This document shows, in pieces, positions 1-9,072 of a stretch of DNA of 64,000 nt. The notes beneath the pieces were generated by a model. The model saw only the letters and a list, made by a program, of their open reading frames with translations, ran no database searches and was not told the DNA's origin. Numbering within the stretch: the stretch's first letter is position 1; every line of letters begins with the position of its first letter. This DNA comes from UBA1924 sp963976625 (GTDB lineage Bacteria; Planctomycetota; Phycisphaerae; Phycisphaerales; UBA1924), in the NCBI GenBank assembly GCA_963976625.1, contig CAXBLA010000017.1, positions 1 to 64,000 on the forward strand, read 5' to 3'. A program made the position numbers and the translations under genes.

Positions 1-167
1 CCCAGACCCCGACCCCGGGCGTGCTCGCCCACGATCGCAACAGCCGAGACCTTGAACACCTGATGCAGCAGCTCGTCGAGAACTCCTCGACCTTCCGCCT
101 GGCTTCGGACCTGATGCGTAAGAACCAGAACCAGCTCAAGCTCGCCATCGCCCAGCGCGTGATGTAA
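1..167 (+). CDS. flgB: Flagellar basal-body rod protein FlgB, C-terminal fragment
   Basis: Only the last 54 codons are in the window. The reading frame enters at base 3 and ends at the TAA at 165-167. The fragment carries the helical C-terminus typical of FlgB (FRLASDLMRKNQNQLKLAI, then RVM), the segment that packs in the inner rod core. FlgB is a proximal rod subunit exported by the flagellar type III system, and it is normally encoded directly before flgC and fliE, exactly as here. The partial call is secure because of both the tail sequence and the flgB-flgC-fliE order. Confidence 0.9.
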   Translation, partial: QTPTPGVLAHDRNSRDLEHLMQQLVENSSTFRLASDLMRKNQNQLKLAIAQRVM

Positions 168-202
168 GCCTTGTACGCAGCCCTGTTTGAAAAGAGAACC
201 CC

Positions 203-604
203 ATGTACGGCTCACTCGACATCTCAACCTCTGGCATGATCGCCCAGCGCACACGCATGGCCGTCATCGCCAACAACCTTGCCAATGTCAACACGCTCGA
301 GAACAGCAAGGGCGAGTACGAGCCCTACCTCCGCCGGGCGGCGATGTTCGCCCCGGCTGGATCGCCCAACGATCCGCAGGGCGTGCGTGTGATGGACATC
401 CAATCAAACCCCAACGCGCTCCGCCCCGCATATCGCCCGGACCATCCCAACGCGGATGCGGATGGCAATATCCTGGTGCCCGACATCGACACCACGACCG
501 AGTGGGTCAACGGGCTCGAAGCCTCCCGCGCGTACGAGGCCAATGTCGTGGCGGCCGAGGCGACCAAGAGCATGATGGCACAGGCGTTGCGTTTACTCGC
601 CTAG
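203..604 (+). CDS. flgC: Flagellar basal-body rod protein FlgC
   Basis: This 133-residue protein has the usual FlgC length. FlgC is a proximal rod subunit that polymerises with FlgB and FlgF between the MS-ring and the distal rod. The N-terminal rod signature is clear: a short helix followed by VIANNLANVNT at about residues 21-31. The C-terminal helix (ASRAYEANVVAAEATKSMM) is the other rod-core helix. The gene starts 35 bases after flgB. The ATG at 203 places the signature at the expected distance from the N-terminus. A longer ORF starting at 187 lies in another frame and is a shadow. Confidence 0.97.
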   Translation: MYGSLDISTSGMIAQRTRMAVIANNLANVNTLENSKGEYEPYLRRAAMFAPAGSPNDPQGVRVMDIQSNPNALRPAYRPDHPNADADGNILVPDIDTTTEWVNGLEASRAYEANVVAAEATKSMMAQALRLLA

Positions 605-671
605 TGTGCTATATTCAGATTGATTCAGTATCACAACGGGCATCAGTGAGCCCGTTCTACGAGACCCATTC

Positions 672-986
672 ATGAGCGACCCACTCGGACTCATCTCAGG
701 CGCCGGCAACGCGAACCAGCTCCCCATCGGGGGCGGGCAGGGTGGTATCAAGCCCAACGGGCAGGGCCCGAACTTTAAGTCTGTGCTGATGGACAACCTG
801 AATCAGGTCAACGCTTTGCAGGCCGACGCGGGCAAGGCGGCGGAAGACCTGATGAGTGGGAAGCGGACGGATGTTGAAGGCGTGATCCTCGCGACCGAGA
901 AGGCCGACGAGGCGTTCAAGATGCTCCAGGCGATGCGCAACTCCGTCATGCAGGCGTACGAAGAAGTCAAGCAGATGCGTGTCTGA
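672..986 (+). CDS. fliE: Flagellar hook-basal body complex protein FliE
   Basis: FliE is the adaptor between the MS-ring/export gate and the rod, and the first protein exported by the flagellar secretion system. The 104-residue product fits the family. Residues about 1-35 are glycine-rich and variable. The rest is the conserved helical part, including DLMSGKRTDVEGVILATEKA and the ending FKMLQAMRNSVMQAYEEVKQM. Placement after flgC and before fliF is canonical. A 67-base gap separates it from flgC, and a 220-base gap follows before fliF, so an internal promoter before fliF is possible. Confidence 0.96.
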   Translation: MSDPLGLISGAGNANQLPIGGGQGGIKPNGQGPNFKSVLMDNLNQVNALQADAGKAAEDLMSGKRTDVEGVILATEKADEAFKMLQAMRNSVMQAYEEVKQMRV

Positions 987-1206
987 TGCGTGCTTGATCC
1001 GTCTGCAGCTGGGCTTCTCCAATCTATCCAATCCGGGTGCTGATCGAGCGTGTGCGCAAGACCTGCGGCTGCGCATATTCCGATAAAAAATACGCCTGTG
1101 TTGTCAAGTCACCGGAACCCATCGGCCGATGATGCGTTGTTGGCGCGATTCTCGCGCGTCAGCGGTGCAAGGATTGCGCCGGATCGTGGCAGGAGGCCCA
1201 AGAGCA

Positions 1207-2901
1207 ATGAGTCAAGTACGCCAGGCAATGGACACCATTCAAGCGCAGGTCGGCAAGATGACCGCGTCGCAGAAGCTGCTGCTCGCTTCGCTGTCCGTGA
1301 TCGCGGTGATGACGCTGTTCTTGGTCTCGCAGTACGCCTCCAAGCCCGCGATGGTTGATCTGATGGCTGTCGATGGGCAGGTCGGGACGGTGCAGGCTCT
1401 TCGGGGCGGCGGGTTCAATGTCGAGATGGTCGACGGGCGTCTCTTGATCCCGCAGGGTCAGCAGCAGTCCGCACTCGCTTACCTCCAAGAATCCGGCAGC
1501 CTCCCGGGCGACACCACGCTGCTGTTCTCGAACCTGATCCAATCGCAGGATTGGAAGGCATCCAACAGCCAGCATCGCCAGCAGTACAACATTGCTTTGC
1601 AGAACGAGCTCGCCCGCGTGCTCGCCAACTTCCGTGGCGTCGATCGTGCTTCGGTGATCCTCGATATCCCGCAGGCCTCTGGGCTCGGGCGTGCATCGAG
1701 AGCCGCCAGCGCCTCGGTGACGCTCTTCACCCAATCCGGCGGCCCCGTATCGCAAGACATGGTCGATGCCTCGGCCCAGCTCGTTTCGGGCGCGGTCTCT
1801 GGGTTGTATGCCGCGGGCGTGCAGGTCACTGACGGGTCTACGGGGCGTGCACGCACGACTTCTGACGACGAATCCCAGCTCTCGTCGCGCTACCTTGAGT
1901 ACGCCAGCAAGGTCGAGAAGCACACCAAGCAGAAAATCGAAGGGCTGTTCGGTCACATCCCCGGCGTGGTCGTGTCGATCACCGCCCAGGTCGACATCAC
2001 CAAGGTTAGCTCCGCCCAGACCATGTACGCCCCTAAGGGTGAGGGCTCGGTCGCGATGGAGACGAGTATCAACACCTCGGCCAACAGCACGAGCCAGGCA
2101 TCGAGCGCCGCCGAGCCCGGCCCACGCTCGAACCAGACCGCGTCGATCAACACCGGCGGGTCATCGGGTGTCTCCTCGGAGCAAGAGACCGGCGACAAGA
2201 CCTATCAGGTCGGCATGGGGCAGACCACCACCAACACGATTGATCCCCGAGGCATGCCCACGCACATGAGCGCCTCGGTGATTATCCCCGAAGAATACAT
2301 CGAGAAGATCATCGGGCGCTCCCGCCCCGTCGTCGAGGGCGAAGAGCCCGCGCCCATCACGGCTCAGGAGTCGCTGGATTTCTTCGAAACCAACAAGGCA
2401 AAGTTCGAGTCGCTCATCCGCCCGCATCTTGTCAGCGTGGGCAGCGACGGGCTCCCGATCCAGGGCGATCTCACTGTTTCGATGGCCTCGGTCGGCATGG
2501 GGCTTGTGCCCGGGGGGAGTATCCAGGGCGCGGGGTTCATGGGCTCGCTGGCTGGCGGCGGCTCGGGCATGCTCGGGGCGTCGGGCAAGCTCATCGAGAC
2601 CGCGCTCATCGGGGTGCTCGCGATCGTCTCGCTGGGCATGATGGCGATGATGGTCAAGCGTTCGAGCAAGAAGGTCGAGCTGCCCAGCGCCAAGGAGCTC
2701 GTCGGGGTGCCCCCGCATCTCGACACCATCGATGATCTCGTCGGCGAAGCCGGCGAGGGCGAGCATGTGATGACCGGGATCGAGCTCGATGACAACCTTG
2801 TCGAGGTCCAGCAGCTCCGCGAGCAAGTCGCCGAGCTCATCAAGCAGAACCCAGAATCCGCGGCCAGCCTTGTCGAGCGCTGGGCCGAACCAAGCATGTA
2901 A
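1207..2901 (+). CDS. fliF: Flagellar MS-ring protein FliF
   Basis: FliF forms the MS-ring in the cytoplasmic membrane, the base on which the C-ring and export gate assemble. The 564-residue product has an N-terminal membrane helix (about 20-40, LLLASLSVIAVMTLFLVS), the periplasmic YscJ/FliF ring-building motifs, and a Ser/Thr/Asn-rich variable loop near 270-340. A second membrane helix lies at about 462-482. The cytoplasmic C-terminus (QVAELIKQNPESAASLVERW) is the FliG-binding tail. I chose the ATG at 1207, not the in-frame ATG at 1129, because AGGAGG at 1191-1196 lies ten bases upstream and the extra 26 residues look non-native. fliG follows. Confidence 0.97.
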   Translation: MSQVRQAMDTIQAQVGKMTASQKLLLASLSVIAVMTLFLVSQYASKPAMVDLMAVDGQVGTVQALRGGGFNVEMVDGRLLIPQGQQQSALAYLQESGSLPGDTTLLFSNLIQSQDWKASNSQHRQQYNIALQNELARVLANFRGVDRASVILDIPQASGLGRASRAASASVTLFTQSGGPVSQDMVDASAQLVSGAVSGLYAAGVQVTDGSTGRARTTSDDESQLSSRYLEYASKVEKHTKQKIEGLFGHIPGVVVSITAQVDITKVSSAQTMYAPKGEGSVAMETSINTSANSTSQASSAAEPGPRSNQTASINTGGSSGVSSEQETGDKTYQVGMGQTTTNTIDPRGMPTHMSASVIIPEEYIEKIIGRSRPVVEGEEPAPITAQESLDFFETNKAKFESLIRPHLVSVGSDGLPIQGDLTVSMASVGMGLVPGGSIQGAGFMGSLAGGGSGMLGASGKLIETALIGVLAIVSLGMMAMMVKRSSKKVELPSAKELVGVPPHLDTIDDLVGEAGEGEHVMTGIELDDNLVEVQQLREQVAELIKQNPESAASLVERWAEPSM

Positions 2902-2940
2902 TCCGTTCTCGCGACTATCCGAAAGCAGCAAAGCACCACT

Positions 2941-3981
2941 ATGGCACGCAAGCAATACGAACCACTCCCAGACGACATCAGCGAGATCGAAGGGGTCACC
3001 AAGGCCGCGATCCTGATGCTCGCGCTCGGGCCTGATCCGGCCGCGGATGTGCTGCGCCATATGCCGCCCGAGCGCGTCGAGGAAGTGACGCGCGAGCTGG
3101 CGAGCCTGGGACGCGTGGCCGACAAGCTGCAGAACGCGGTGATCGAAGAGTTCTACAGCATCTCGATCGCATCGCAGTATGCCAACGAGGGCTCGCTGTC
3201 GTACGCCAAGACCCTGCTGCTCAACTCGCTTGATCCCGGTACCGCCGATCGCCTGCTCTCGCAGATCCAGACGCAGGTCCAGAAGACCCCGTTTAGTTTT
3301 CTCCAGCGCGCCGAGTCCGACAACCTGCTGACCTTTATCCAAGACGAGCACCCGCAGACCATCGCGTTGATCCTCTGCCACCTCTCGCACCATAAGGCTT
3401 CCGAGATTCTGATCGGGCTGGGCATGGAGAAGCAGCTCGAAGTGATCAAACGCATCGCCAACATGGAGCAGACGAGCCCGGAGGTCATCCGCGAGGTCGA
3501 GCAGGGGCTCGAGAGCCGACTGAGCAACATGCTCTCGCAGAGCATGGAGAAGGCCGGCGGCATCCCGACCGTCTCCGAGATCCTCAACCTCGCCGACCGC
3601 GCGACCGAGAAGACCATCATGGAAGGGCTCGAATCCGACGACCCGGACCTGGTCGAAGAGATCCGCCGACTCATGTTCGTCTTCGAGGACATCAAGCTCG
3701 TCAACGACAAGGGCATCCAGGCGGTGCTCAAGGAGATCGAGAACGACGAGCTCTCGCTGGCCCTCAAGACCGCGAGCGAGCAGCTCCAGCAGAAGATCTT
3801 TACCAATATGTCCGAGCGGGCCGCGCAGATGGTCGCCGAGGACATGGAGTTCATGGGCCCCGTCCGTGTCTCGGATGTCGAAGCCGCCCAGCAGCGCATC
3901 GTCGATATCGTGCGTCGACTCGAAGAGTCCGGAGATGTAATGATCGAAGGGCGCGGCGGCGACGGCGAGATGATCGTCTGA
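2941..3981 (+). CDS. fliG: Flagellar motor switch protein FliG
   Basis: FliG is the rotor protein that couples MotA to the C-ring. The 346-residue length is typical. All three parts are visible: the FliF-binding N-domain (KAAILMLALGPDPAADVLRHM), the middle domain with the family EHPQ motif near residue 137 (IQDEHPQTIALILCHL), and the C-domain. The C-domain contains the torque helix with alternating charges (FEDIKLVNDKGIQAVLKEI) and ends in the conserved armadillo region with MGPVRVSDVEAAQQRIV. It lies 39 bases after fliF and is almost certainly cotranscribed. No FliM is encoded in the window, so the partner of the FliG middle domain must come from elsewhere. Confidence 0.98.
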   Translation: MARKQYEPLPDDISEIEGVTKAAILMLALGPDPAADVLRHMPPERVEEVTRELASLGRVADKLQNAVIEEFYSISIASQYANEGSLSYAKTLLLNSLDPGTADRLLSQIQTQVQKTPFSFLQRAESDNLLTFIQDEHPQTIALILCHLSHHKASEILIGLGMEKQLEVIKRIANMEQTSPEVIREVEQGLESRLSNMLSQSMEKAGGIPTVSEILNLADRATEKTIMEGLESDDPDLVEEIRRLMFVFEDIKLVNDKGIQAVLKEIENDELSLALKTASEQLQQKIFTNMSERAAQMVAEDMEFMGPVRVSDVEAAQQRIVDIVRRLEESGDVMIEGRGGDGEMIV

Positions 3982-4033
3982 TCGTGCAAAGAACCATCGA
4001 AACATCGGCAACGAGTTATTTACGGAGCAGGGC

Positions 4034-4837
4034 ATGGCACTGATCAGACGCGCAGACATTGAGGACTACACACGCGATGCGCTGGTCATGAACCTCGACG
4101 ATCTCGAGCAGCGCGGTCAACGCGTGATCGAAGCGGCCAACGCCCAGGCCGAGCAGATCCTCCGCGAGGCCAACGCCAAACGCGATGAGCTGCTCGCCAA
4201 TGCTCAGCAGGACGGATTCGACAAGGGGCATCAAGAGGGCCACGAGAAAGGATTCGCCGAGGGCATGACCAAGGGCATCGAGGAGGCCCGAACCAACCAC
4301 ACTCAGGTGCTCGATCAGCTCGCCGCCATGTGGACCGCCCAGCTCGACGGCTTCGAGTCCCAGCGCGACACACTGCTCAGCCAGGCCCGCATGCAGGTGG
4401 TTGAGCTGGGCGCGATGATCGCCCAGCGCGTCACCCGGCGGGTCGTGGTGCTCGATCCCAGCGTGGTGCTCAACCAGATCGAGGCGGCCTTGTCGAGCGC
4501 GAGCGAATCGACCCGCTATGTCATCGCGGTGCATCCAGAGGAAATCGAGACCGCCCGCCAAGAGATGCCCGCCCTCATCGAACGCTTCGCCACCTGCGAG
4601 CACGCCCAGGTCGTTTCCGATCCAGCGATCGAGCCCGGCTCGTGCACCGTGCGGACCGCCAGCGGGGGGATCATCGACGCGTCGATCTCGACCCAGCTCG
4701 ATCGCATCCTCGAAGCGATTCTGCCCGACGGCTCGTCGGTCGTCCAGCGCCCGGCGCAACCCGAGTCTTCATCGCTCGATGATGAATCTCAAGACGCTGG
4801 AACAGCCGAGATCGACCCGAAAGAAGACGCGGCGTGA
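4034..4837 (+). CDS. fliH: Flagellar assembly protein FliH (regulator of the export ATPase)
   Basis: FliH forms the peripheral stalk of the export ATPase complex, binding FliI and linking it to the C-ring. The 267-residue product is helical. It has the hallmark run of glycines four residues apart at about 60-82 (GHQEGHEKGFAEGMTKGIEE), a GxxxG ladder found in FliH/YscL proteins. The C-terminal globular domain includes VVLDPSVVLNQIEAAL and ASGGIIDASISTQLDRI. An acidic tail follows. Its stop codon overlaps the GTG start of fliI by four bases, so the two are translationally coupled, matching their physical complex. Confidence 0.95.
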   Translation: MALIRRADIEDYTRDALVMNLDDLEQRGQRVIEAANAQAEQILREANAKRDELLANAQQDGFDKGHQEGHEKGFAEGMTKGIEEARTNHTQVLDQLAAMWTAQLDGFESQRDTLLSQARMQVVELGAMIAQRVTRRVVVLDPSVVLNQIEAALSSASESTRYVIAVHPEEIETARQEMPALIERFATCEHAQVVSDPAIEPGSCTVRTASGGIIDASISTQLDRILEAILPDGSSVVQRPAQPESSSLDDESQDAGTAEIDPKEDAA

Positions 4838-6261
4838 GCCTGTTCTTGCCCGAGTACGAAGCACTCGCCCAGACCGAGCCTTTGGGCATCGTCGGGCGTG
4901 TCAACGCCGTGCGCGGGCTCACCGTGCTGGCCACGGATCTGCCCGTGCCCATCGGATCGCTCGTGGAGATCGGCTCGCCGGACGATACGAACATCTCGGC
5001 ACAGAAGATCGCCGGCGAAGTCGTCGGGTTCGATGGCTCCAACTCCATCATTATGCTCCTCGCGGACACCACCGGCATCATCCCCGGCGCGCCCGTTCGG
5101 CTCAAGCAGGTGTTCCAAGCCGCCCCGGTCTCGCACCGGATGCTCGGACGGGTGATCAACGGGCTCGGGCAGCCCATCGACAACCTCGGGGCGATCACCG
5201 ACGCCGTCAACCGCCCGATCAACCCCGCCCCGATCAGCCCGATGGGGCGCCACCCCATCTCCGAGCCCATCCGCACGGGCGTGCGCTCGATCGACCTGAT
5301 GACCCCGATGGGTCGCGGGCAGCGCCTGGGGATCTTCGCGGGCCCGGGCGTGGGCAAGTCGACTCTGCTCGGGCAGATCGCCCGGGGCACCGACGCGGAT
5401 ATCAATGTCATCGCGCTCATCGGCGAACGCGGTCGCGAGGTCCTCGACTTCATCCACCATTCGCTCGGCGAAGAAGGGCTCCAACGATCCGTTGTCATTG
5501 TGGCGACGAGCGATGAGTCGCCGCTCTTGCGGATCCGGGCGGCCAAGCTCGCGAGCACAGCCGCCGAGTATTTTCGGGATTCGGGGCACGATGTCATGCT
5601 GATGATGGACTCGGTCACCCGCTTCGCCCACGCCCAGCGACAGGTCGGGCTCAGTGTGGGCGAGCCGCCCGCGACCAAGGGCTATACGCCATCGGTATTC
5701 TCGACCTTGGCGACGCTGCTTGAGCGCGCCGGGTGCGTCCAGCTTCCCAATGGTCAGACCGGGTCGATCACCGGGCTTTATACGATCTTGGTCGAGGGCG
5801 ACGACATGAGCGAGCCGATCTCTGATGCCGCGCGAGGGATCCTCGACGGGCACATCATCCTGAGCCGAAAGCTCGCCCACAAAGGGCACTTCCCGGCGAT
5901 TGATGTGCTTGATTCGGTTTCGCGTGTAGCCGGCGATGTTTCCCAGAGCGGGCATTTGGTTGCTCGCCAACAAATCACCAAGCTCATCGCGGCTCACCGG
6001 GAGATCGAGGACTTGGTCCAGATCGGGGCGTACGCATCGGGTGCAAACCCCGAAGCCGACACCGCGATCGACATGATCGAGGTGATCAACGAGCTGCTCA
6101 AGCAGAACACCGACGAGCAGACCCCGTTCCAGCCTGCTCTCGACATGATGATCAAGCTCGCGATCCAGTCGGGCGAGATGATACAGCAGCGAAAGTCCAT
6201 GTCGCAGATCAATGAGCAGCAACAGCAGCAGTACCAACAACAGCAGGCCCAGCAGCAATAG
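4834..6261 (+). CDS. fliI: Flagellum-specific ATP synthase/export ATPase FliI
   Basis: FliI is the hexameric ATPase that energises and unfolds flagellar export substrates, homologous to the F1 beta subunit. The Walker A loop GPGVGKSTLLGQI lies near residues 170-182 and the Walker B strand DVMLMMDSVTR near 252-262. The family ERGREV and GSITGLYTILVEGDD motifs are present. The start is a GTG in a GTGA overlap with fliH. The C-terminus is odd: after the normal FliI end, the protein finishes in a glutamine tract (QQQQQYQQQQAQQQ) encoded by CAG/CAA repeats at about 6214-6258. I know of no function for it. Confidence 0.98.
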   Translation: MSLFLPEYEALAQTEPLGIVGRVNAVRGLTVLATDLPVPIGSLVEIGSPDDTNISAQKIAGEVVGFDGSNSIIMLLADTTGIIPGAPVRLKQVFQAAPVSHRMLGRVINGLGQPIDNLGAITDAVNRPINPAPISPMGRHPISEPIRTGVRSIDLMTPMGRGQRLGIFAGPGVGKSTLLGQIARGTDADINVIALIGERGREVLDFIHHSLGEEGLQRSVVIVATSDESPLLRIRAAKLASTAAEYFRDSGHDVMLMMDSVTRFAHAQRQVGLSVGEPPATKGYTPSVFSTLATLLERAGCVQLPNGQTGSITGLYTILVEGDDMSEPISDAARGILDGHIILSRKLAHKGHFPAIDVLDSVSRVAGDVSQSGHLVARQQITKLIAAHREIEDLVQIGAYASGANPEADTAIDMIEVINELLKQNTDEQTPFQPALDMMIKLAIQSGEMIQQRKSMSQINEQQQQQYQQQQAQQQ

Positions 6262-6287
6262 CCCTGAATCAGCGATCCTTGTAAGTT

Positions 6288-6749
6288 ATGGCACGATTCC
6301 GATTCAAACTCCAGCCGGTGCTCGAACAGCGCGCCCGAGAAGAACGCGACAAGCAGCTGGTGGTCGCACAGCTCGATCGTGAGCGTTTGGCACTCGAATC
6401 GCGTATCCGTCAGTGTCAGCTGATGATCGAGGACGAGCGGGGGACGCTCAGCGATGCCCTCGCCCCCGGATCGCGGGTCGATCTGCGGGCGGTGAAGATG
6501 CAGGCGGGGGCGACCCTGATGCACAACTTCGAGGCTCAGCGGACCGTGCTCGAACTCGCGGGGGTGTTCAAACGCCTTGAGCATGCCCGGGGCGAGCTGA
6601 TGGAAGCCGCGGCGAGGCGCAAAGCGGTCGAGCTGCTCAAGGAGCAGCAGGCCCAGGCGTTCAAAAGGGCGATGGATACGAAGGAATCTAACGACCTCGA
6701 CGAGATGAGCGTGATGCGTTTTCAGAGAAATGATGGAATGAAGCTATGA
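6288..6749 (+). CDS. fliJ: Flagellar export protein FliJ
   Basis: FliJ is the central stalk-like coiled coil of the export ATPase, activating FliI and touching FlhA. The 153-residue product is almost wholly helical. It begins with the family signature RFRFKLQPVLEQRAREER, followed by long charged heptad-like stretches. Position right after fliI is canonical. The last four bases overlap the start of the next gene (ATGA), suggesting coupled translation. Low sequence conservation is normal for FliJ, so the call leans on the N-terminal signature, the coiled coil and the gene order. Confidence 0.9.
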   Translation: MARFRFKLQPVLEQRAREERDKQLVVAQLDRERLALESRIRQCQLMIEDERGTLSDALAPGSRVDLRAVKMQAGATLMHNFEAQRTVLELAGVFKRLEHARGELMEAAARRKAVELLKEQQAQAFKRAMDTKESNDLDEMSVMRFQRNDGMKL

Positions 6750-7435
6750 ACCGACTCAAAAAAATCTTGCTGATCGTCATCGTGCTCAACCTCCTCGCCG
6801 GGCTGGGGGCGATCGGCTGGCTGTTTACATCCGGGCGGGTGAGCAAGGACCGGGTGCTGACGCTGACGGACCTGTTCACGGAGCCGGTAGCCGTCGAGCA
6901 GGCGGCGATTAAGGCTGAGGAAGCCCGGATCGCCAAGGAACTCGCCGAGCAGGAACGCCCGCTGCCCCAGCTGGCGCTCAACACGGACGAGCGGAACCTG
7001 GTCCGCGTGGAGATGACGCAGATCGATCGCCAGCGTCTTGATCGCATGAAGCGCGAGGTCGATGATCTGCAGGCCACGCTGCGCAAGGAACGCCGATTGC
7101 TCGAGCAGGACCGCGAGGAACTGATCCAAGAGCAAGCCGAGTTCGACCAGATGCGCCAGCGTTTGGCCGGGCTCGAAGGCACGGTGCAGTTTAAGAAAGC
7201 ACTCGCTTCGCTCTCGGAGATGAAGGCCAAGGACGCCAAGACCGTGCTGGGCGTGTTGCTCGGTGAGAACAAGAGCGAAGAGGTCGTGACTTACCTGAGC
7301 TCGATGGACGACGGCGTCCGCACCGCGATCCTCAGCGAGTTCGTCAAAGCGGGCGAAGAACAGTTGGCAGCGGATTTGCTTGAGTCTATCAGACTGCGTG
7401 GTTTGGAAACCACCATGGCTGATATGACCGAGTAA
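6746..7435 (+). CDS. MotE-like / MgtE_N-like flagellar coiled-coil protein
   Basis: This 229-residue protein has one N-terminal membrane anchor (about 6-28, ILLIVIVLNLLAGLGAIGWLF) and a long coiled coil (about 50-155, rich in E, R, L and Q). It ends in a small helical domain whose repeats (MKAKDAKTVLGVLLGE, then YLSSMDDGVRTAILSEF) resemble the MgtE N-terminal fold. That architecture is the MotE-family arrangement found between fliJ and fliK in many flagellar operons, where it is proposed to be a periplasmic stator or export chaperone. Here it sits exactly between fliJ (four-base overlap) and fliK (two-base gap). The family is clear, but the precise role in this organism is inferred. Confidence 0.75.
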   Translation: MNRLKKILLIVIVLNLLAGLGAIGWLFTSGRVSKDRVLTLTDLFTEPVAVEQAAIKAEEARIAKELAEQERPLPQLALNTDERNLVRVEMTQIDRQRLDRMKREVDDLQATLRKERRLLEQDREELIQEQAEFDQMRQRLAGLEGTVQFKKALASLSEMKAKDAKTVLGVLLGENKSEEVVTYLSSMDDGVRTAILSEFVKAGEEQLAADLLESIRLRGLETTMADMTE

Positions 7436-7437
7436 AC

Positions 7438-9051
7438 ATGCAGACCACATCCACCAACGCCGCACAACTCATCGAACGCAAAGACCCGTCGCTCAACCCG
7501 ATGACGCGGATCCTGCGCACGGACAGCGCGGTTGATGCGCAGGGCTTCGCGCAGATCCTGCAGGCGTTCGATACGGGCACAGAGTCAAAGCAGCCCGAAG
7601 CCGCCAAGGAAGCCGAGCCCAGCGAGCAGGCGGTCGCTGGTACGGACGAGCAAAGCGAGATCACGGAAGACACGGGCGAGATCGAAGATCAGGCGGCGAA
7701 GGACAACGCATCATCCGAGCAGCCATCGAGCGAGACGGATGATCAGGATCGTCCAGATCGCCAGGCAGCGAACGACGAAGCTTCGGCCGACACGAATCCA
7801 TCGGACGCGGAGGCGGACGCTTCATCGGCCTCGGACAAAGCCGATGCGGCGGATCAGCCAAAGACTCAGGGGCAGGATGCCCAGTCAGATACGGGGCCGA
7901 TCAGCCAATCTCCAGTCGCCGGCGAGGGTACGCCGGCCGCGGAGCAGCCCACGCTCAATCAAGAGACCACGATGCGACTGCTCGATCAGCAGAGCGAGCA
8001 GGCGAAGCTGACGATCAAGGGCGTGGCGCGGTCATTGACGCACGCGGCGGATGAGAGTGTGAGTTCGCGGGCGGTGGATACGCGCCTCGGGCAAGACCAT
8101 GCTGGTGCACCAATGACCAAAGAGCAGGCTCCAGTATCTCAGCCGGCACCACAACCAGCACCTCCGCCGGCTGCTCAGCCGCAGAGCCCGCCGCAAGGCC
8201 CGGTGTCCGATCAGGGATCCACACCGCCCGATCCTGCCCGCACGACGAGCATGCCCAATGGGCCAACACATCTGCACACACCCGATCCATCGGCCAAGCC
8301 TGTCGATGCGCAGGCTGACCAATCGAACACCAATGCCCAACAGGCCCGCAGCCTACGCGCGGAGTCGGCAATCGGAGTTGTTCCAAGCAACGCAAAGCCT
8401 ACAGCTGCGAATCAGGCACCATCGGCCGCAACGCTGCAGGCGATCGGGCTGGGCAAGCAAGGCACCGCTCAGACCGTCCGCGCCGTTTCGAGCGTCGATG
8501 CCGGGCTGATCGGCAAGGACCAGTCCAACGCCCAGCCGGGTTCGCTCGTTGAGAAGATGAAGGGCGCATCGCTGCCCAACCAGGCCAACCGGGCCTCGGT
8601 GCTCGCCCAGGTCCAGCGCGGGCTCGCGTCGATGCTCCGCTCGGGCAACAACGAGATGACCCTCAAGCTGACTCCGGGGCATTTGGGCTCGCTCAAGATC
8701 CAACTCAAGAGCGAGGGCTCCAAGCTCCAGGTACGGTTTGAGACGACCAACTCGCAAGCCAGCGAGCACCTGAGCGAGAGCGTCAAGGAACTCGGTGCCA
8801 GCTTGCGGAGCAAGGGGATCAGCCTCGACAAGATCGAGATCCAGCAGCAGCCTTCCCAAGGCACCGAAACGAATACTGCAGGCGAACAGAGCCAGTCTGA
8901 TTCGCAGACTCAACAAGGCACCGATCAGCGTCAAGCCTCCGATCAGCGCCCGCAGCAGTCGACACAAGACCAAGCCTTGAGCGATGGCGGCTCTATCGGC
9001 GATGAACCCGAATCCATCTGGACCGAGCTCGGGCTCGATGCAACCGCATAA
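7438..9051 (+). CDS. fliK: Flagellar hook-length control protein FliK
   Basis: FliK is the secreted molecular ruler that sets hook length and triggers the export specificity switch through FlhB. The first about 390 residues of the 537 are low-complexity, rich in Gln, Ser, Asp, Ala and Pro, as expected for the extended ruler. The conserved hook-length domain lies at about 395-475 and contains the family core (MTLKLTPGHLGSLKIQL, then ETTNSQASEHLSESVKELGASL). A Gln/Ser/Asp-rich tail follows. At 537 residues it is longer than enteric FliK (about 400). The position before flgD is canonical. Confidence 0.93.
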   Translation: MQTTSTNAAQLIERKDPSLNPMTRILRTDSAVDAQGFAQILQAFDTGTESKQPEAAKEAEPSEQAVAGTDEQSEITEDTGEIEDQAAKDNASSEQPSSETDDQDRPDRQAANDEASADTNPSDAEADASSASDKADAADQPKTQGQDAQSDTGPISQSPVAGEGTPAAEQPTLNQETTMRLLDQQSEQAKLTIKGVARSLTHAADESVSSRAVDTRLGQDHAGAPMTKEQAPVSQPAPQPAPPPAAQPQSPPQGPVSDQGSTPPDPARTTSMPNGPTHLHTPDPSAKPVDAQADQSNTNAQQARSLRAESAIGVVPSNAKPTAANQAPSAATLQAIGLGKQGTAQTVRAVSSVDAGLIGKDQSNAQPGSLVEKMKGASLPNQANRASVLAQVQRGLASMLRSGNNEMTLKLTPGHLGSLKIQLKSEGSKLQVRFETTNSQASEHLSESVKELGASLRSKGISLDKIEIQQQPSQGTETNTAGEQSQSDSQTQQGTDQRQASDQRPQQSTQDQALSDGGSIGDEPESIWTELGLDATA

Positions 9052-9072
9052 CACCAGCAGAAAGTGCACACC

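Noticed and set aside
576..590. A sigma-54-like TGGCAC-N5-TTGC upstream of fliE
   Set aside because: The bases encode the conserved FlgC C-terminus (Met-Ala-Gln-Ala-Leu), so the match is explained by coding. The base after TTGC is G, not A or T. No enhancer-binding regulator or second site was seen.
2161..4059. A 632-codon open frame on the minus strand opposite fliF/fliG
   Set aside because: It lies entirely opposite two clearly real genes, and its His/Leu/Asp-rich composition is typical of antisense frames in GC-rich DNA. No ribosome site or family pattern is seen. Similar long antisense frames oppose fliI, fliP-fliR, pcrA and pnp and were left out for the same reason.
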